NCBI GenBank assembly: GCA_025359085.1
Contig: JANYHL010000024.1
Location: forward strand, 1-43,897
Source of the DNA: Gammaproteobacteria bacterium
GTDB taxonomy: Bacteria; Pseudomonadota; Gammaproteobacteria; Burkholderiales; Burkholderiaceae_C
Direction of reading: 5' to 3'
Length of the DNA: 43,897 bases
The notes under the pieces are model-generated. The model saw nothing but the letters and a program-made list of their open reading frames with translations, was not told the DNA's origin and did no database searches. The translations under genes were made by a program, and so were the position numbers. Positions 17,174 to 26,802 of this stretch are shown piece by piece (positions within the stretch are counted from its first letter, which is position 1; each line of letters opens with the position of its first letter).

Positions 17174-18762
17174 TGCTTGAATGGCACACCCCGCAAGACG
17201 CCGCCCACTGGTTGCGCAGCCGCGTCACCGGCACACTGCAAACCGACAGCCGCCAGCTGCAGCCCGGCGACGGCTTCATCGCCTGGCCGGGCGCGGCGGC
17301 GGATGCACGCCGGTTTGTGGCGAGTGCCTTGGCCCGCGGCGCTGGCGCCTGTCTGGTCGAGCGCGTGGGCGCCGAGGCTTATGCCTTCCACAGCGAGCAG
17401 GTCGCCGCTTACCCCGGCCTCAAAGCGGCCAGCGGCCTGATTGCCGCCGCTTATTTCGATCAGCCCTCGCAACAATTGGACGTGCTGGCGGTGACCGGCA
17501 CCAACGGCAAGACCTCTACCGCCTGGTGGCTGGCCCAAGCGCTATCAAATTTAAAGCTTGCAACACCCATTCCATGCGGGTTAGTGGGTACTTTGGGCAT
17601 AGGAATACCACCGCTGCCGGGCGCCGCGCAGGGTGGTGATGCCCTTGCCGGCCTGGTCCCGACCGGCCTGACCACGCCGGATCCGGTGCGGCTGCAGCAG
17701 GCCTTGCGGCGCTTTGTCGAGCGCGGTTTCAAAGCCTGCGTGCTGGAGGCATCGTCCATTGGTCTGCAAGAGCAGCGGCTGAACGGCACCCGCATTCGGA
17801 CCGCCATTTTTACCAACTTCACGCAAGATCATCTGGACTACCACGGCACGCTGGCGGCCTATTGGCAGGCCAAGGCCAGCTTGTTTCAGTGGCCGGGACT
17901 GCAATCGGCGGTCATCAATATCGACGACCCACAAGGCGTTGAACTGGAGCAAGCGTTGCGTGGCAAGCTGGCCCAGGTCTGGACGGTGTCATGCCGCACC
18001 GCCGCCCGACTGCAGGCCTGCGATATCTGCCATGACGCAGCGGGTTTGCGCTTCACGCTGCTGGAGCACGGGCCCGGCGGCGCGAACGACGCCGCCACGG
18101 CGGGCCTGCGCCATGTGCTGCAGACCCGACTGATCGGGAGCTACAACGTCGCCAACCTGTTGGGTGTGATCGCCGCCATGCGTTGCCTGGGCGTGCCGCT
18201 GGCGACGGCCGTGGCGTCCTGTGCTGACTTGACCCCGGTGCCTGGCCGCATGGAATGTTGCGGTGCCCCGGGCCAGCCGCTGGCCGCCGTGGACTATGCC
18301 CACACGCCCGACGCCCTGGCCAAAGCACTGTTGGCGCTGCGCCCCTTGGCGGATCAGCGGGGGGGGCGGTTGTGGTGTGTTTTTGGATGTGGCGGTGACC
18401 GCGACACCGCCAAGCGACCCCTGATGGGTGCGATTGCCGCCAGCCATGCCGACTGCGTGGTGGTGACCAGCGACAACCCGCGCAGTGAAAAGCCCGATGC
18501 CATCATCAGCCAGATTTTGCTCGGTCTGGCGGGTTACCCCGCGCTGATGATCGAGCCGGACCGGGCGCTGGCCATCGCGCAGGCGTTTGCGCAAGCGGCG
18601 CCCGAGGATGTGCTGCTGATCGCCGGCAAGGGCCATGAGGATTATCAGGAAGTGGCGGGGCGACGCCTGCCGTTCCTGGACGCCGAGCAGGTGCGCCGTG
18701 CGCTGGGCCAGTGGATTGCGCCTGCTGTTGGGTCGGCCGCCGAGCCGGGAGAGCAGGGATGA
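17173..18762 (+). CDS. murE: UDP-MurNAc-tripeptide ligase MurE
   Basis: Adds meso-diaminopimelate to UDP-MurNAc-L-Ala-D-Glu in the cytoplasm, using ATP. The 529-residue ligase has the P-loop TGTNGKTSTA, the HxxxNxxAA-like TRLIGSYNVANLLG, and DNPRSE (near residue 434), the motif that selects diaminopimelate over lysine. The segment just after the P-loop (about residues 122-137) is encoded by a locally AT-rich patch of possible repeat origin. In this cluster murE should overlap murF, and an ATGA does overlap the stop at 18759, but 706 bp of repeat-bearing DNA now follow. Confidence 0.96.
   Translation: MLEWHTPQDAAHWLRSRVTGTLQTDSRQLQPGDGFIAWPGAAADARRFVASALARGAGACLVERVGAEAYAFHSEQVAAYPGLKAASGLIAAAYFDQPSQQLDVLAVTGTNGKTSTAWWLAQALSNLKLATPIPCGLVGTLGIGIPPLPGAAQGGDALAGLVPTGLTTPDPVRLQQALRRFVERGFKACVLEASSIGLQEQRLNGTRIRTAIFTNFTQDHLDYHGTLAAYWQAKASLFQWPGLQSAVINIDDPQGVELEQALRGKLAQVWTVSCRTAARLQACDICHDAAGLRFTLLEHGPGGANDAATAGLRHVLQTRLIGSYNVANLLGVIAAMRCLGVPLATAVASCADLTPVPGRMECCGAPGQPLAAVDYAHTPDALAKALLALRPLADQRGGRLWCVFGCGGDRDTAKRPLMGAIAASHADCVVVTSDNPRSEKPDAIISQILLGLAGYPALMIEPDRALAIAQAFAQAAPEDVLLIAGKGHEDYQEVAGRRLPFLDAEQVRRALGQWIAPAVGSAAEPGEQG
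17540..17588 (+). repeat. Possible AT-rich element patch inside murE
   Basis: A locally AT-rich island with GCTATCAAATTTAAAGCTTG at its left end and GCGGGTTAG at its right, in frame within GC-rich murE. It resembles the short element family by composition and by the GCTAT...TTAG layout. It lacks the exact TAAGGGCT word shared by the rlmI, murD and rnb patches, so membership is tentative. Confidence 0.35.
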
Positions 18763-18863
18763 GCGCGAAGATTCATTGCTGTGCTCCAGACTCGGCGACT
18801 TTGCCCTTGCTTGCCGGAGTCCATGGGTTCTTTGAAGGCGTTGCGGTCGTCGGGTCAGGGGTT

Positions 18864-19305
18864 GTTTCTTGCCATTTTTCCCCCACTCACTCCCCCAACC
18901 CCTCTCTCGCCCCGCCGGGCGAAAGAGGGGGGCTTCATGTGGCCGCGTTTTTGAAGGCGGGAACTTTGCGCTTGACGGCATGCTGGCCTCAAAGTGAATG
19001 CAACACAGCGACCAGTCGCTGTAGCCAAATTCGACGTCGCATCAGCTCGCCTGCCCTGGATTTTTCGGGCAGCCGCCCACCAGTCGCCCAATCAGGGCAA
19101 ACGCTGCCCCAACGCCAATTGGCCTCAACCTGCCTGCAGCAAATCGAAAAACCGCGCCTCCAGTTTGATGGCAGCGCGCCTCTTCGCACCTTTTTCCCAG
19201 CTTTAAAGACGCGGCCAAATGGGGCTGTTAGCTCCCTTTCCGCCCCGGCGGGGGTGGAGAGGGTTGGGGTGAGGGGGGGAATACAACGCCTAAAAAATAA
19301 GAACG
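18864..19305 (+). repeat. MITE-like repeat, copy 2
   Basis: Second copy, filling most of the 706-bp murE-murF gap (18763-19468). It runs from GTTTCTTGCCATTTTTCCCC to the AAAAAATAAGAACG end, which are imperfect inverted repeats of each other. The left hairpin (CTCGCCCCGCCGGGCGAAAG) and right hairpin (CCGCCCCGGCGGGGGTGG) are intact. Relative to copy 1 it has about 60-70 extra bases near 19018-19085, including a CTGCCC/GGGCAG stem. Homology to copy 3 continues on both sides (from about 18775 to about 19380), so the ancestral unit may be nearer 600 bp. No gene is seen in the gap. Confidence 0.85.
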
Positions 19306-19468
19306 CTGCAGATAACCGGCTTGGACGTTCAACCGACAAGCCCCTTTGCGTCCGGGAAATACTTCAAAAACAAGAGCAAACTATCTTTGTAGCACGCTGG
19401 CTAGAGGCTAGAAAGCCAAAAAACATAATGGCAAAAGCGCAACGCGTCGCAGCGAATCGGGAGCTCAC

Positions 19469-20914
19469 ATGATGATGAGCTTGCAGCAGGCCGCCTCCTG
19501 GCTCGGCAACGCACGTCTGGTCAATGCGAGCGGTACAGACGGCGCCGACGTTCTGATCGAGCGCGTGCACACCGACACCCGCACTTTGGCCCCAGGCGAC
19601 CTGTTCGTCGCCTTGCGCGGTGCGCGTTTTGATGCCCATGATTTTCTGGCGCAGGCCAAGGCGCAAGGCGCGGTGGCGGCGGTTTGCCAGGCCAGCGCGC
19701 TCGGCGATGTGGCGGCCCAATTGCGCGCTGTCGGTTTGCCCGGCTTGCTGGTGCCCGACACCAAATTGGCGCTGGCGCAACTGGCCACCCACTGGCGCGC
19801 CCAATTCACGCTGCCCTTGATCGCCGTCACGGGCAGCAACGGCAAGACCACGGTGACGCAGATGATCGCCGCCATCCTGCGCGCCTGCAAGCCGCAGGCC
19901 AGTCTGGCCACGCAAGGCAATTTGAACAACGACATCGGCGTGCCGCTCACGGTGCTGCGCTTGGCGCCCCAGCATGACATCGCGGTGGTCGAGCTGGGCA
20001 TGAACCATCCCGGTGAAATTGCGACACTGGCTGCCATCGCCCAACCCACCGTGGCGCTGGTCAACAACGCGCAGCGCGAACACCTCGAATTCATGGCCAC
20101 CGTTGAGCGGGTGGCGCAGGAAAACGGCGCGGTCATTGACGCGCTGCCGCAGCACGGCGTGGCGGTGTTCCCGGCGGACGATTTGTACAGTGCGCTGTGG
20201 GCGGCTAAGGCCGGGCGGCGGCGGGTATTGCGCTTTGGCGGCGCGGACGATGCCAACGGCGCGGCCGAGGTGCGCTGCGTGCAAGCCGACTGGCTGGGCG
20301 CCGCCTGGCAGGTCACGGCCAGCACGCCGGCCGGTCCGGTGCAGTACGCCTTGCACATTGCGGGCCGGCACAACGTCAAGAACTCATTGGCGGCGGTGGC
20401 TTGTAGCCTGGCCGCCGGCGTGCCGTTGGCGCAAATTGCCCGAGGCCTGAGCGCCTTCGAGCCGGTCCAGGGTCGCTCGCGCGCTCGGTTGGTCCGGCAC
20501 GGTGCGCGCCAGATCACGCTGGTGGACGACAGCTACAACGCCAATCCGGACTCGGTGCGCGCCGCCGTCGAAGTGCTGGCCAGCCTGCCGGCGCCGCGCC
20601 TGCTGGTGCTGGGCGATATGGGTGAGGTGGGTGCGCAGGGGCCGCAGTTTCATGCCGAGGCCGGCCAACAGGCCCGCGCGCTGGGCATTGAGTCTTTGTT
20701 CACCCTGGGCGAGTTATCGGCCGCGGCCGCCACCAGTTTTGGCACCGGCCGTCATTTTTCCGATTGCCAATCGCTGCAAGCGGCGGTGCTGGCCGAGCTG
20801 CCGCGCGTTGCCAGCGTGCTGGTCAAAGGCTCACGCTTCATGAAGATGGAACGGGTGCTGGAGGCCATCCTGCAGCAGACCCAACCCGACCCGGAGGCCG
20901 ACCATGCTGCCTAG
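19469..20914 (+). CDS. murF: UDP-MurNAc-tripeptide--D-Ala-D-Ala ligase MurF
   Basis: Adds D-Ala-D-Ala to UDP-MurNAc-tripeptide, completing the pentapeptide. The 481-residue protein has [17 protein letters not shown] (N-terminal UDP-binding domain), the P-loop [33 protein letters not shown] and [17 protein letters not shown] lies 8 bases before ATG 19469, and ATG 19472 is an alternative. It overlaps mraY by 11 bases. Unlike most neighbours it is not coupled to the preceding gene, because a repeat intervenes. Confidence 0.96.
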   Translation: MMMSLQQAASWLGNARLVNASGTDGADVLIERVHTDTRTLAPGDLFVALRGARFDAHDFLAQAKAQGAVAAVCQASALGDVAAQLRAVGLPGLLVPDTKLALAQLATHWRAQFTLPLIAVTGSNGKTTVTQMIAAILRACKPQASLATQGNLNNDIGVPLTVLRLAPQHDIAVVELGMNHPGEIATLAAIAQPTVALVNNAQREHLEFMATVERVAQENGAVIDALPQHGVAVFPADDLYSALWAAKAGRRRVLRFGGADDANGAAEVRCVQADWLGAAWQVTASTPAGPVQYALHIAGRHNVKNSLAAVACSLAAGVPLAQIARGLSAFEPVQGRSRARLVRHGARQITLVDDSYNANPDSVRAAVEVLASLPAPRLLVLGDMGEVGAQGPQFHAEAGQQARALGIESLFTLGELSAAAATSFGTGRHFSDCQSLQAAVLAELPRVASVLVKGSRFMKMERVLEAILQQTQPDPEADHAA

Positions 20915-22082
20915 CCTCGCCCAGTGGTTGCAGACGCTATCGCCTGAATTCGGGTTTCTGCGGGTGTTTCAGTACCTGACCTTTCGCGCCGTCATGGCGG
21001 CCTTGACGGCGCTGTTGATGGGGCTGGCGGCGGGGCCGTTTGTCATTCGCCGACTCAGCGAGCTCAAGATCGGTCAGCCGATTCGCGGCTACGGCATGGA
21101 CTCGCACCTGAGCAAGAGCGGCACGCCCACCATGGGCGGGGTTCTGATTTTGCTGTGCATTACCGTTGCCACGCTGTTATGGGTTGATCTGAGCAACCGC
21201 TTCGTCTGGATTGTGCTGCTCGTCACGCTCGGATTCGGTGCGATCGGCTGGGTCGATGACTGGCGCAAGGTGGTCAACAAAGACCCGGAGGGCATGCGCT
21301 CACACGAGAAGTATTTTTGGCAATCGTTCATCGGCCTGCTGGCCGCGCTGTACCTGGTGTTCAGCATTTCTGAGAACTCCAATCTGCGCGTGCTGGAGCT
21401 GTTTTTCAGCTGGGTGCAGTCGGGCTTTGATCTGGACTTGCCGCCCAAGGCCGGGCTGCTGCTGCCGTTTTTCAAGTCGGTCAGCTACCCGCTGGGCGTG
21501 TTCGGTTTTGTCGTCCTGACCTACCTGGTGATTGTGGGCTCCAGCAACGCGGTGAACCTGACCGATGGTCTGGACGGTCTGGCCATCATGCCGGTGGTGC
21601 TGGTGGGCGGCTGTCTGGGCCTGTTTGCCTATGTCACGGGCAGTGCGGTCTATTCCAAATACCTGTTTTTCCCCCACATTCCAGGCGCTGGCGAATTGCT
21701 GATTTTCTGTTCCGCGATGTCGGGCGCCGGGCTGGCCTTTTTGTGGTTCAACACCCATCCGGCGCAAGTGTTCATGGGCGACGTCGGCGCCTTGGCGCTG
21801 GGGGCGGCGTTGGGCACGGTGGCGGTGATCGTGCGCCAGGAAATTGTGCTGGCCATCATGGGCGGCATTTTTGTGGTGGAGGCGCTGTCGGTCATATTGC
21901 AGGTGAGCTGGTTCAAGTTCACCAAGAAGCGCTATGGCCAAGGCCGACGCCTGTTAAAGATGGCGCCCTTGCACCATCACTTCGAGAAAAGCGGCTGGAA
22001 AGAAACGCAGGTCGTGGTGCGCTTCTGGATCATCACCATGCTCTTGTGCCTAGTGGGCCTGTCCACCATGAAGCTCAGGTAA
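20904..22082 (+). CDS. mraY: Phospho-MurNAc-pentapeptide translocase MraY
   Basis: Integral membrane enzyme that transfers phospho-MurNAc-pentapeptide to undecaprenyl phosphate to make lipid I. The 392-residue protein has about ten membrane helices and the family signatures [17 protein letters not shown] (catalytic Asp), [13 protein letters not shown] and [11 protein letters not shown]. The length is slightly longer than E. coli (360), as is usual in betaproteobacteria. The start lies inside the end of murF, and murD begins 3 bp after the stop. Confidence 0.97.
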   Translation: MLPSLAQWLQTLSPEFGFLRVFQYLTFRAVMAALTALLMGLAAGPFVIRRLSELKIGQPIRGYGMDSHLSKSGTPTMGGVLILLCITVATLLWVDLSNRFVWIVLLVTLGFGAIGWVDDWRKVVNKDPEGMRSHEKYFWQSFIGLLAALYLVFSISENSNLRVLELFFSWVQSGFDLDLPPKAGLLLPFFKSVSYPLGVFGFVVLTYLVIVGSSNAVNLTDGLDGLAIMPVVLVGGCLGLFAYVTGSAVYSKYLFFPHIPGAGELLIFCSAMSGAGLAFLWFNTHPAQVFMGDVGALALGAALGTVAVIVRQEIVLAIMGGIFVVEALSVILQVSWFKFTKKRYGQGRRLLKMAPLHHHFEKSGWKETQVVVRFWIITMLLCLVGLSTMKLR

Positions 22083-22084
22083 CC

Positions 22085-23605
22085 ATGAACGACCTGCAAG
22101 ATCAACATGTGCTGATTCTGGGCCTGGGCGCCTCGGGTCTGGCCATGGCGCGCTGGTGCGCGCGCTGTGGTGCGCAGGTGACGGTGGCCGACACGCGCCG
22201 CGCGCCGCCGCAACTGGCTGCCTTGCAGCGCGAGGTGCCCGCGGCTCGCTTCGTCGGCGGTGCCTTTGCGGGCGCGCTGGTGACCGGCACGCCGCTGCGT
22301 GCGGTGTTCCAAAGCCCGGGTTTGTCACCGCTCGATGTTGCTACTGTTATAGAAGCAACTCAAGCAGCAGGTATAAGGGCTAGAGGTGAATTAAGCTTAT
22401 TTTCTCAAGCACTGAGCGATTTAAAGGCGACGCAAGGCTACGCGCCCCAGGTGCTGGCCATCACCGGCACCAACGGTAAGACCACCGTCACCGCGCTGGC
22501 CGGCCAACTGGTGGCGCGCGCGGGTAAAACGGTGGCGGTGGCGGGCAATATCGGGCCGACTTTGCTCGACACGCTGAGCGCGCACCTGGCGAGCGGCACG
22601 CTGCCCGAGGTCTGGGTGATCGAGCTGTCGAGCTTTCAGCTGGCGGGTGAAACGGGTTTCGAGCCGAGCGCCGCCGCCGTGCTCAACATCACGCAGGATC
22701 ATCTGGACTGGCACGGCAGCATGGCGGCTTACACCGCCGCCAAAGCCAACATCTTTGGCGCCAGCGGCCTGATGATCTTGAATCGGGAAGACCCCCGGGT
22801 GATGGCGTTGCTGCCGGAGCCGCTGCGGGTCAAGCTGCAGCGGCCCCAGCTGCGCGCCCATATCACCTTCGGCGGCGACCTGCCGCAGCGTCCCGGTGAC
22901 TTCGGGCTGGAGCAGGTCAACGGCATGCTGTGGCTGGTGCGTGCGCTGGAGGCCGATGCCACGCTAAAAAATCGCAAGGGTGAAACGCCCGAATTGCACC
23001 TGCAGCGTTTGATGCCGGCGGATGCCCTGCGCATTCGCGGTCGCCATAACGCGGTCAACGCGCTGGCGGCGCTGGCACTGGCTCAAGCGGCTGGTTGTGC
23101 CTTGGGCCCGATGCTGTATGGTCTGCGCGACTACCGGGGTGAGCCGCACCGGGTGGCACCGATTGGCATCTTCAATGAAGTGGAATTTTTTGACGACAGC
23201 AAAGGCACCAACGTGGGCGCGACGGTGGCGGCGCTCAGCGGCCTGGGGTCTGAGCGCAAGCTGATCGTCATCCTGGGTGGCGAGGGCAAGGGGCAAGACT
23301 TCGCGCCGCTGGCCGACCCGGTGTCGCGTTACGCCCGCGCGGTGGTGCTGATCGGGCGCGACGCGCCGCTGCTGCGCGCTGCGCTGGAAACCACGCAGGT
23401 CCCGCTGCTGGCGGCCGCGTCGATGGGGCAGGCCGTCGCCCTGGCCCATGCCCAGGCGCACGCCGGCGACGCGGTGCTGCTGTCGCCGGCCTGTGCCAGC
23501 TTTGACATGTTTGACAACTACGAGCACCGGGCCCAGGTGTTCGCGGCCGCGGTCGCCGAACTGGCCGGCGCCGCCGGGGTGGCGTGGGAAGGTGGCGCGC
23601 CATGA
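22085..23605 (+). CDS. murD: UDP-MurNAc-L-Ala--D-Glu ligase MurD
   Basis: Adds D-glutamate to UDP-MurNAc-L-Ala. The 506-residue protein is longer than E. coli MurD (438), with extra sequence in the central domain. It shows the N-terminal dinucleotide-like [15 protein letters not shown], the P-loop [42 protein letters not shown] and the [11 protein letters not shown] end motif. ATG 22085 is chosen as the native start, three bases after mraY. Residues about 85-107 are encoded by an AT-rich patch of the short element family. It overlaps ftsW by four bases. Confidence 0.96.
   Translation: MNDLQDQHVLILGLGASGLAMARWCARCGAQVTVADTRRAPPQLAALQREVPAARFVGGAFAGALVTGTPLRAVFQSPGLSPLDVATVIEATQAAGIRARGELSLFSQALSDLKATQGYAPQVLAITGTNGKTTVTALAGQLVARAGKTVAVAGNIGPTLLDTLSAHLASGTLPEVWVIELSSFQLAGETGFEPSAAAVLNITQDHLDWHGSMAAYTAAKANIFGASGLMILNREDPRVMALLPEPLRVKLQRPQLRAHITFGGDLPQRPGDFGLEQVNGMLWLVRALEADATLKNRKGETPELHLQRLMPADALRIRGRHNAVNALAALALAQAAGCALGPMLYGLRDYRGEPHRVAPIGIFNEVEFFDDSKGTNVGATVAALSGLGSERKLIVILGGEGKGQDFAPLADPVSRYARAVVLIGRDAPLLRAALETTQVPLLAAASMGQAVALAHAQAHAGDAVLLSPACASFDMFDNYEHRAQVFAAAVAELAGAAGVAWEGGAP
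22335..22405 (+). repeat. AT-rich short element patch inside murD
   Basis: An AT-rich island beginning GTTGCTACTGTTATAGAAG and containing TATAAGGGCTAGAGG. The latter shares 13 exact bases (TATAAGGGCTAGA) with the rlmI patch and AGGGCTAGAGG (reverse complement) with dapF. It is translated in frame as roughly [20 protein letters not shown], compatible with the helical segment normally found there. Confidence 0.65.
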
Positions 23606-24837
23606 AAAAATGGTTTCACGCGCTGGCCGCGCCGCTGGGCGAAGCATTGCCGGTGCGCCTGGGCGCCACGCGCCGTGCCGCCACCGGCAGTGTGCCGACC
23701 CCCGTGCTGGGCTTTGACCAGGCGCTGGTCTGGGTCACGGTGGCGCTGCTGGCCTGGGGTCTGGTGATGGTTTATTCCGCCTCGATTGCAATGCCGGAAA
23801 ACCCGCGCTTTGCCCGCTACACCCATAGCTATTTTCTGGTCCGCCACGCGATGTGGCTGGTGATTTCCTTTGTCGGCGCCTTGCTGGCGTTTCAGGTGTC
23901 GCTGGCGACGTGGGAGAAGTCGGCGCGCTGGCTGTTCGTGCTGTCGCTGATCCTGCTGGGCCTGGTGCTGATTCCGCATGTCGGGAAAGTGGTCTACGGA
24001 GCCCGGCGCTGGATCTCGCTCGGGCCCTTGAGCTTTCAGCCGTCCGAACTGGCCAAGTTCACCGTGCTGCTGTACGCGGCCGATTACATGGTGCGCAAGA
24101 TGGACGTCAAGGAGCGCTTCTTCCGTGCCGTGTTGCCGATGGGCGCGGCGGTGGCGGTGGTGGGCGTGCTGCTGTTGGCCGAGCCGGACATGGGGGCCTT
24201 CATGGTGATTGCCATGATTGCGATGGGCATTTTGTTTCTCGGCGGCGTCAATGCCCGCATGTTCTTTCTGATTGCCACCGTGTTGCTGGTGGCCTTTGTG
24301 CTGATGATCGCCGCCAGCGAATGGCGGCGGGAGCGCATTTTTGCCTACCTGGATCCGTGGAGCGAGAAAAATGCGCTGGCCAAGGGCTACCAACTGACTC
24401 ATTCACTGATCGCCATTGGTCGGGGTGAGATTTTTGGCGTCGGTTTGGGCGGCAGTGTTGAAAAACTGCACTGGCTGCCTGAAGCCCACACCGATTTTCT
24501 GCTGGCCGTGATTGGTGAAGAGTTTGGCCTGGTCGGTGTGGTGTGTGCCATCGGCCTGTTCCTGTGGTTGACCCGACGCATGATGCACATCGGGCGTCAG
24601 GCCATTGCGTTGGACCGGGTGTTTGCCGGCCTGGTGGCGCAGGGCGTGGGGATCTGGGTAGGCTTTCAGGCCTTCATCAACATGGGCGTCAACCTGGGTG
24701 CGTTGCCCACCAAGGGCCTGACGCTGCCGCTGATGAGCTATGGCGGTTCGGCCATTCTGGTCAATCTGGTGGCGGTGGCCGTGGTGCTGCGCGTGGATCA
24801 CGAAAATCGCCAATTGATGCACGGGGGCAGGGTATGA
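23602..24837 (+). CDS. ftsW: Septal glycosyltransferase FtsW (SEDS)
   Basis: Polymerises lipid II at the septum in complex with FtsI. A 411-residue polytopic protein of about ten helices, with [37 protein letters not shown] and the SEDS signature [21 protein letters not shown], ending in [15 protein letters not shown] 23602 overlaps the murD stop (ATGA) and is preferred over an upstream GTG at 23584. The stop likewise overlaps the murG ATG at 24834. Confidence 0.96.
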   Translation: MKKWFHALAAPLGEALPVRLGATRRAATGSVPTPVLGFDQALVWVTVALLAWGLVMVYSASIAMPENPRFARYTHSYFLVRHAMWLVISFVGALLAFQVSLATWEKSARWLFVLSLILLGLVLIPHVGKVVYGARRWISLGPLSFQPSELAKFTVLLYAADYMVRKMDVKERFFRAVLPMGAAVAVVGVLLLAEPDMGAFMVIAMIAMGILFLGGVNARMFFLIATVLLVAFVLMIAASEWRRERIFAYLDPWSEKNALAKGYQLTHSLIAIGRGEIFGVGLGGSVEKLHWLPEAHTDFLLAVIGEEFGLVGVVCAIGLFLWLTRRMMHIGRQAIALDRVFAGLVAQGVGIWVGFQAFINMGVNLGALPTKGLTLPLMSYGGSAILVNLVAVAVVLRVDHENRQLMHGGRV

Positions 24838-26084
24838 CCGACCATCTTGCGACTGCCGCCGCGCCGAGCCGCCCCAAGCAAGGCATGGCCCCCTCGGGGG
24901 GCAGCGCAGTACACGAAGTGACAAGCGTGGGGGTGGCTGGACGCCGCGCCGGGCCGCCCCAAGCAAGGCCAGCCCCCTCGGGGGGCAGCGCAGTACACGA
25001 AGTGACAAGCGTGGGGGTGGCTTTGGTCATGGCGGGCGGTACGGGCGGCCATATTTTCCCTGGTCTGGCACTGGCGCAGGCCTTGCGCGAGCGCGGCTGG
25101 CGGGTGCACTGGCTCGGCGGCGTCGGCACCGCGAGTCAGCCCAGCATGGAAAGCGAGTTGGTGCCGGCGCAGGGCTTCGCCTTTGAGTCAATTGATTTCT
25201 CCGGTGTGCGCGGCAAAGGCCTGGGCACGTTGGTGCGGCTGCCGTGGCGACTGTTGCGCGCCTGCTGGCAAAGCGTGGTGTTGTTGCGCCGCGTCCAGCC
25301 GGACGTGGTGCTGGGCCTGGGCGGCTACATCACCTTGCCCGCCGGGTTGATGAGCGTGCTGCTGGGCAAAGCACTGATCCTGCACGAGCAAAACTCAGTC
25401 GCCGGCATGGCCAACAAGGTGCTGGCCCGGTTGGCGACCCGGGTGTTTACCGCGTTTCCGGCTGTTTTGCCGAACGGGCAGTGGGTCGGCAACCCGTTGC
25501 GCGCCGCGTTCCTGCAGGTGACTGATCCGGCCACCCGTTTTGCCGCTCGCACGGGGCCGCTCAAATTGCTGGTGCTCGGCGGCAGCCTGGGTGCAAAAGC
25601 CTTGAACGAGATCGTGCCGCGCGCGCTGGCGCTGCTGCCAGCGCAGGGGCGCCCGCTGGTGACCCATCAAAGCGGTGCCAGACAGCTTGACGCCTTGCGC
25701 GCCAACTACGCGGCCGCCGAGGTGCAGGCCGAGCTGACGCCGTTCATTGACGACACCGCGCAAGCCATGCGTGATGCCGATCTGGTGCTGTGCCGCGCCG
25801 GCGCCAGCACCGTCACCGAGATCGCCGCAGTCGGTGCGGCCGCCCTGTTTGTGCCGTTTCCGTTTGCGGTGGACGACCACCAAACCAGCAACGCCCGCTT
25901 TCTGGTCGATCAGGGCGCGGGCTGGCTGCAGCCCCAGTCAGCACTGAGCCCTGAATGGCTGGCCGATATGCTATTAAAAATAGAGCGTGGTGTGCTTATG
26001 GAACGGGGGCTAGCGGCGAAAAAGCTTCAAAAAATTGATGCCACCGAGAAGATCGTCGCGGCTTGCGAGGAGTTGCTGCGATGA
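24834..26084 (+). CDS. murG: MurG glycosyltransferase with repeat-derived N-terminal extension
   Basis: Transfers GlcNAc to lipid I to form lipid II on the inner face of the membrane. The native protein begins at about residue 63 ([19 protein letters not shown]), and the rest is typical: [50 protein letters not shown]. Residues about 9-62 come from two tandem 84-bp repeat units, each read as [20 protein letters not shown] 24834 overlaps the ftsW stop and is the expected coupled start. A GTG at 25011 or ATG at 25029 would give a protein without the extension. Near the C-terminus (about residues 379-401) an AT-rich element patch is also translated. Confidence 0.95.
   Translation: MTDHLATAAAPSRPKQGMAPSGGSAVHEVTSVGVAGRRAGPPQARPAPSGGSAVHEVTSVGVALVMAGGTGGHIFPGLALAQALRERGWRVHWLGGVGTASQPSMESELVPAQGFAFESIDFSGVRGKGLGTLVRLPWRLLRACWQSVVLLRRVQPDVVLGLGGYITLPAGLMSVLLGKALILHEQNSVAGMANKVLARLATRVFTAFPAVLPNGQWVGNPLRAAFLQVTDPATRFAARTGPLKLLVLGGSLGAKALNEIVPRALALLPAQGRPLVTHQSGARQLDALRANYAAAEVQAELTPFIDDTAQAMRDADLVLCRAGASTVTEIAAVGAAALFVPFPFAVDDHQTSNARFLVDQGAGWLQPQSALSPEWLADMLLKIERGVLMERGLAAKKLQKIDATEKIVAACEELLR
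24858..25022 (+). repeat. Tandem GC-rich palindromic repeat in murG
   Basis: Two near-identical units, 24858-24938 and 24943-25022, share more than 50 consecutive identical bases centred on the palindrome GCCCCCTCGGGGGGC. The net period is 84 bp (28 codons), so both are read in the same frame. A third copy with about 80 percent visual identity lies in reverse orientation at 38889-38963 inside rnb. Confidence 0.9.
25968..26035 (+). repeat. AT-rich short element patch at the end of murG
   Basis: An AT-rich stretch (GCTATTAAAAATAGAGC, then GTGCTTATGG and GGGGGCTAGC) at the 3' end of murG, in frame, encoding about [19 protein letters not shown]. It resembles the rlmI patch in layout (ATAG...CTTAT...GGGCTAG). 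The boundaries are approximate. Confidence 0.5.
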
Positions 26085-26191
26085 ATAATTTTTCTTCTAG
26101 ACCCACTCTTGCTGTGTCTGAGTCAGCGGTCGCTGGAGCCTATGGGGTTCCTGGCTTGTTTGAATTTTCTGTGGTTGACGGGGCAGGATTT

Positions 26192-26642
26192 GTTTCTTGC
26201 TATTTTTCCCCCACTCACTCCCCCAACCCGGGTTTTTGGGGTCAGAGCCCAAATTCGCCGAGCCGACGGCTCGCCCAAAGGGTGCGGCGCTACGCGCCGC
26301 AGCGAAATTGGTGTCTGACCCCAATAACCCAAAGAGGGGAGCTTCATGTGGCCGCGTCAGTGAAGGTGGGAAATCTGGTGATCGAGAGTGTGCTTGCCTC
26401 AAAGTGGCCGCAACGCAGCCACGAGGCGCTCAAGTTGGTTTTTGCGGAGCGCCGACTGACCTCAAGCTGCTTGCAGCAAATCGAAAACCCCCGCCCCCAG
26501 TTTGATGGCAACGCGCTCCTGCGCACCTTTTTCCCAGCTTTAAAGACGCGGCCAAATGTGGCTGTTGGCTCCCTTTCCGCCCCGGCGGGGGTGGAGAGGG
26601 TTGGGGAGAGGGGGGGAATACAACGCATAAAAAACAAGAACG
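26192..26642 (+). repeat. MITE-like repeat, copy 3
   Basis: Third copy, in the 718-bp murG-murC gap (26085-26802). The left end is GTTTCTTGCTATTTTTCCCC and the right end AAAAAACAAGAACG. The right hairpin and the internal segment match copy 1 closely. The left hairpin is interrupted: its central bases are replaced by an 89-bp nested element (26236-26324). Flanking homology to copy 2 extends from about 26105 to about 26720. No gene is supported in the gap. Confidence 0.85.
26236..26324. repeat. REP-like element nested in MITE copy 3
   Basis: Bounded by an imperfect 23-bp inverted repeat: TTGGGGTCAGAGCCCAAATT at the left against the complement of AATTGGTGTCTGACCCCAA at the right. The outer 11 bases are identical and there are three mismatches inside. 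The core has two perfect hairpins, CGAGCC-GAC-GGCTCG and GCGGCGC-TAC-GCGCCGC. The architecture resembles REP/BIME-type elements mobilised by Y1 (RAYT) transposases; no such gene lies in the window. Confidence 0.8.
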
Positions 26643-26802
26643 CCGCAAGTAACCGTTTTGGCAATTCAAACGCCGACAACCCCTGCGTCCAAAAAATACT
26701 ACAAAAACAAGAGCATACAAGTCATATAACACGCGGGTTAACGGTCAAAATTACCAAAAAAATTGGCCAATTCCCTCAGACTGTGATGAAGGAACTGACC
26801 GC

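Noticed and set aside
21743-22084. Possible 114-residue N-terminal extension of MurD inside mraY
   Set aside because: It is an out-of-frame reading of mraY; ATG 22085 gives the normal MurD N-terminus.
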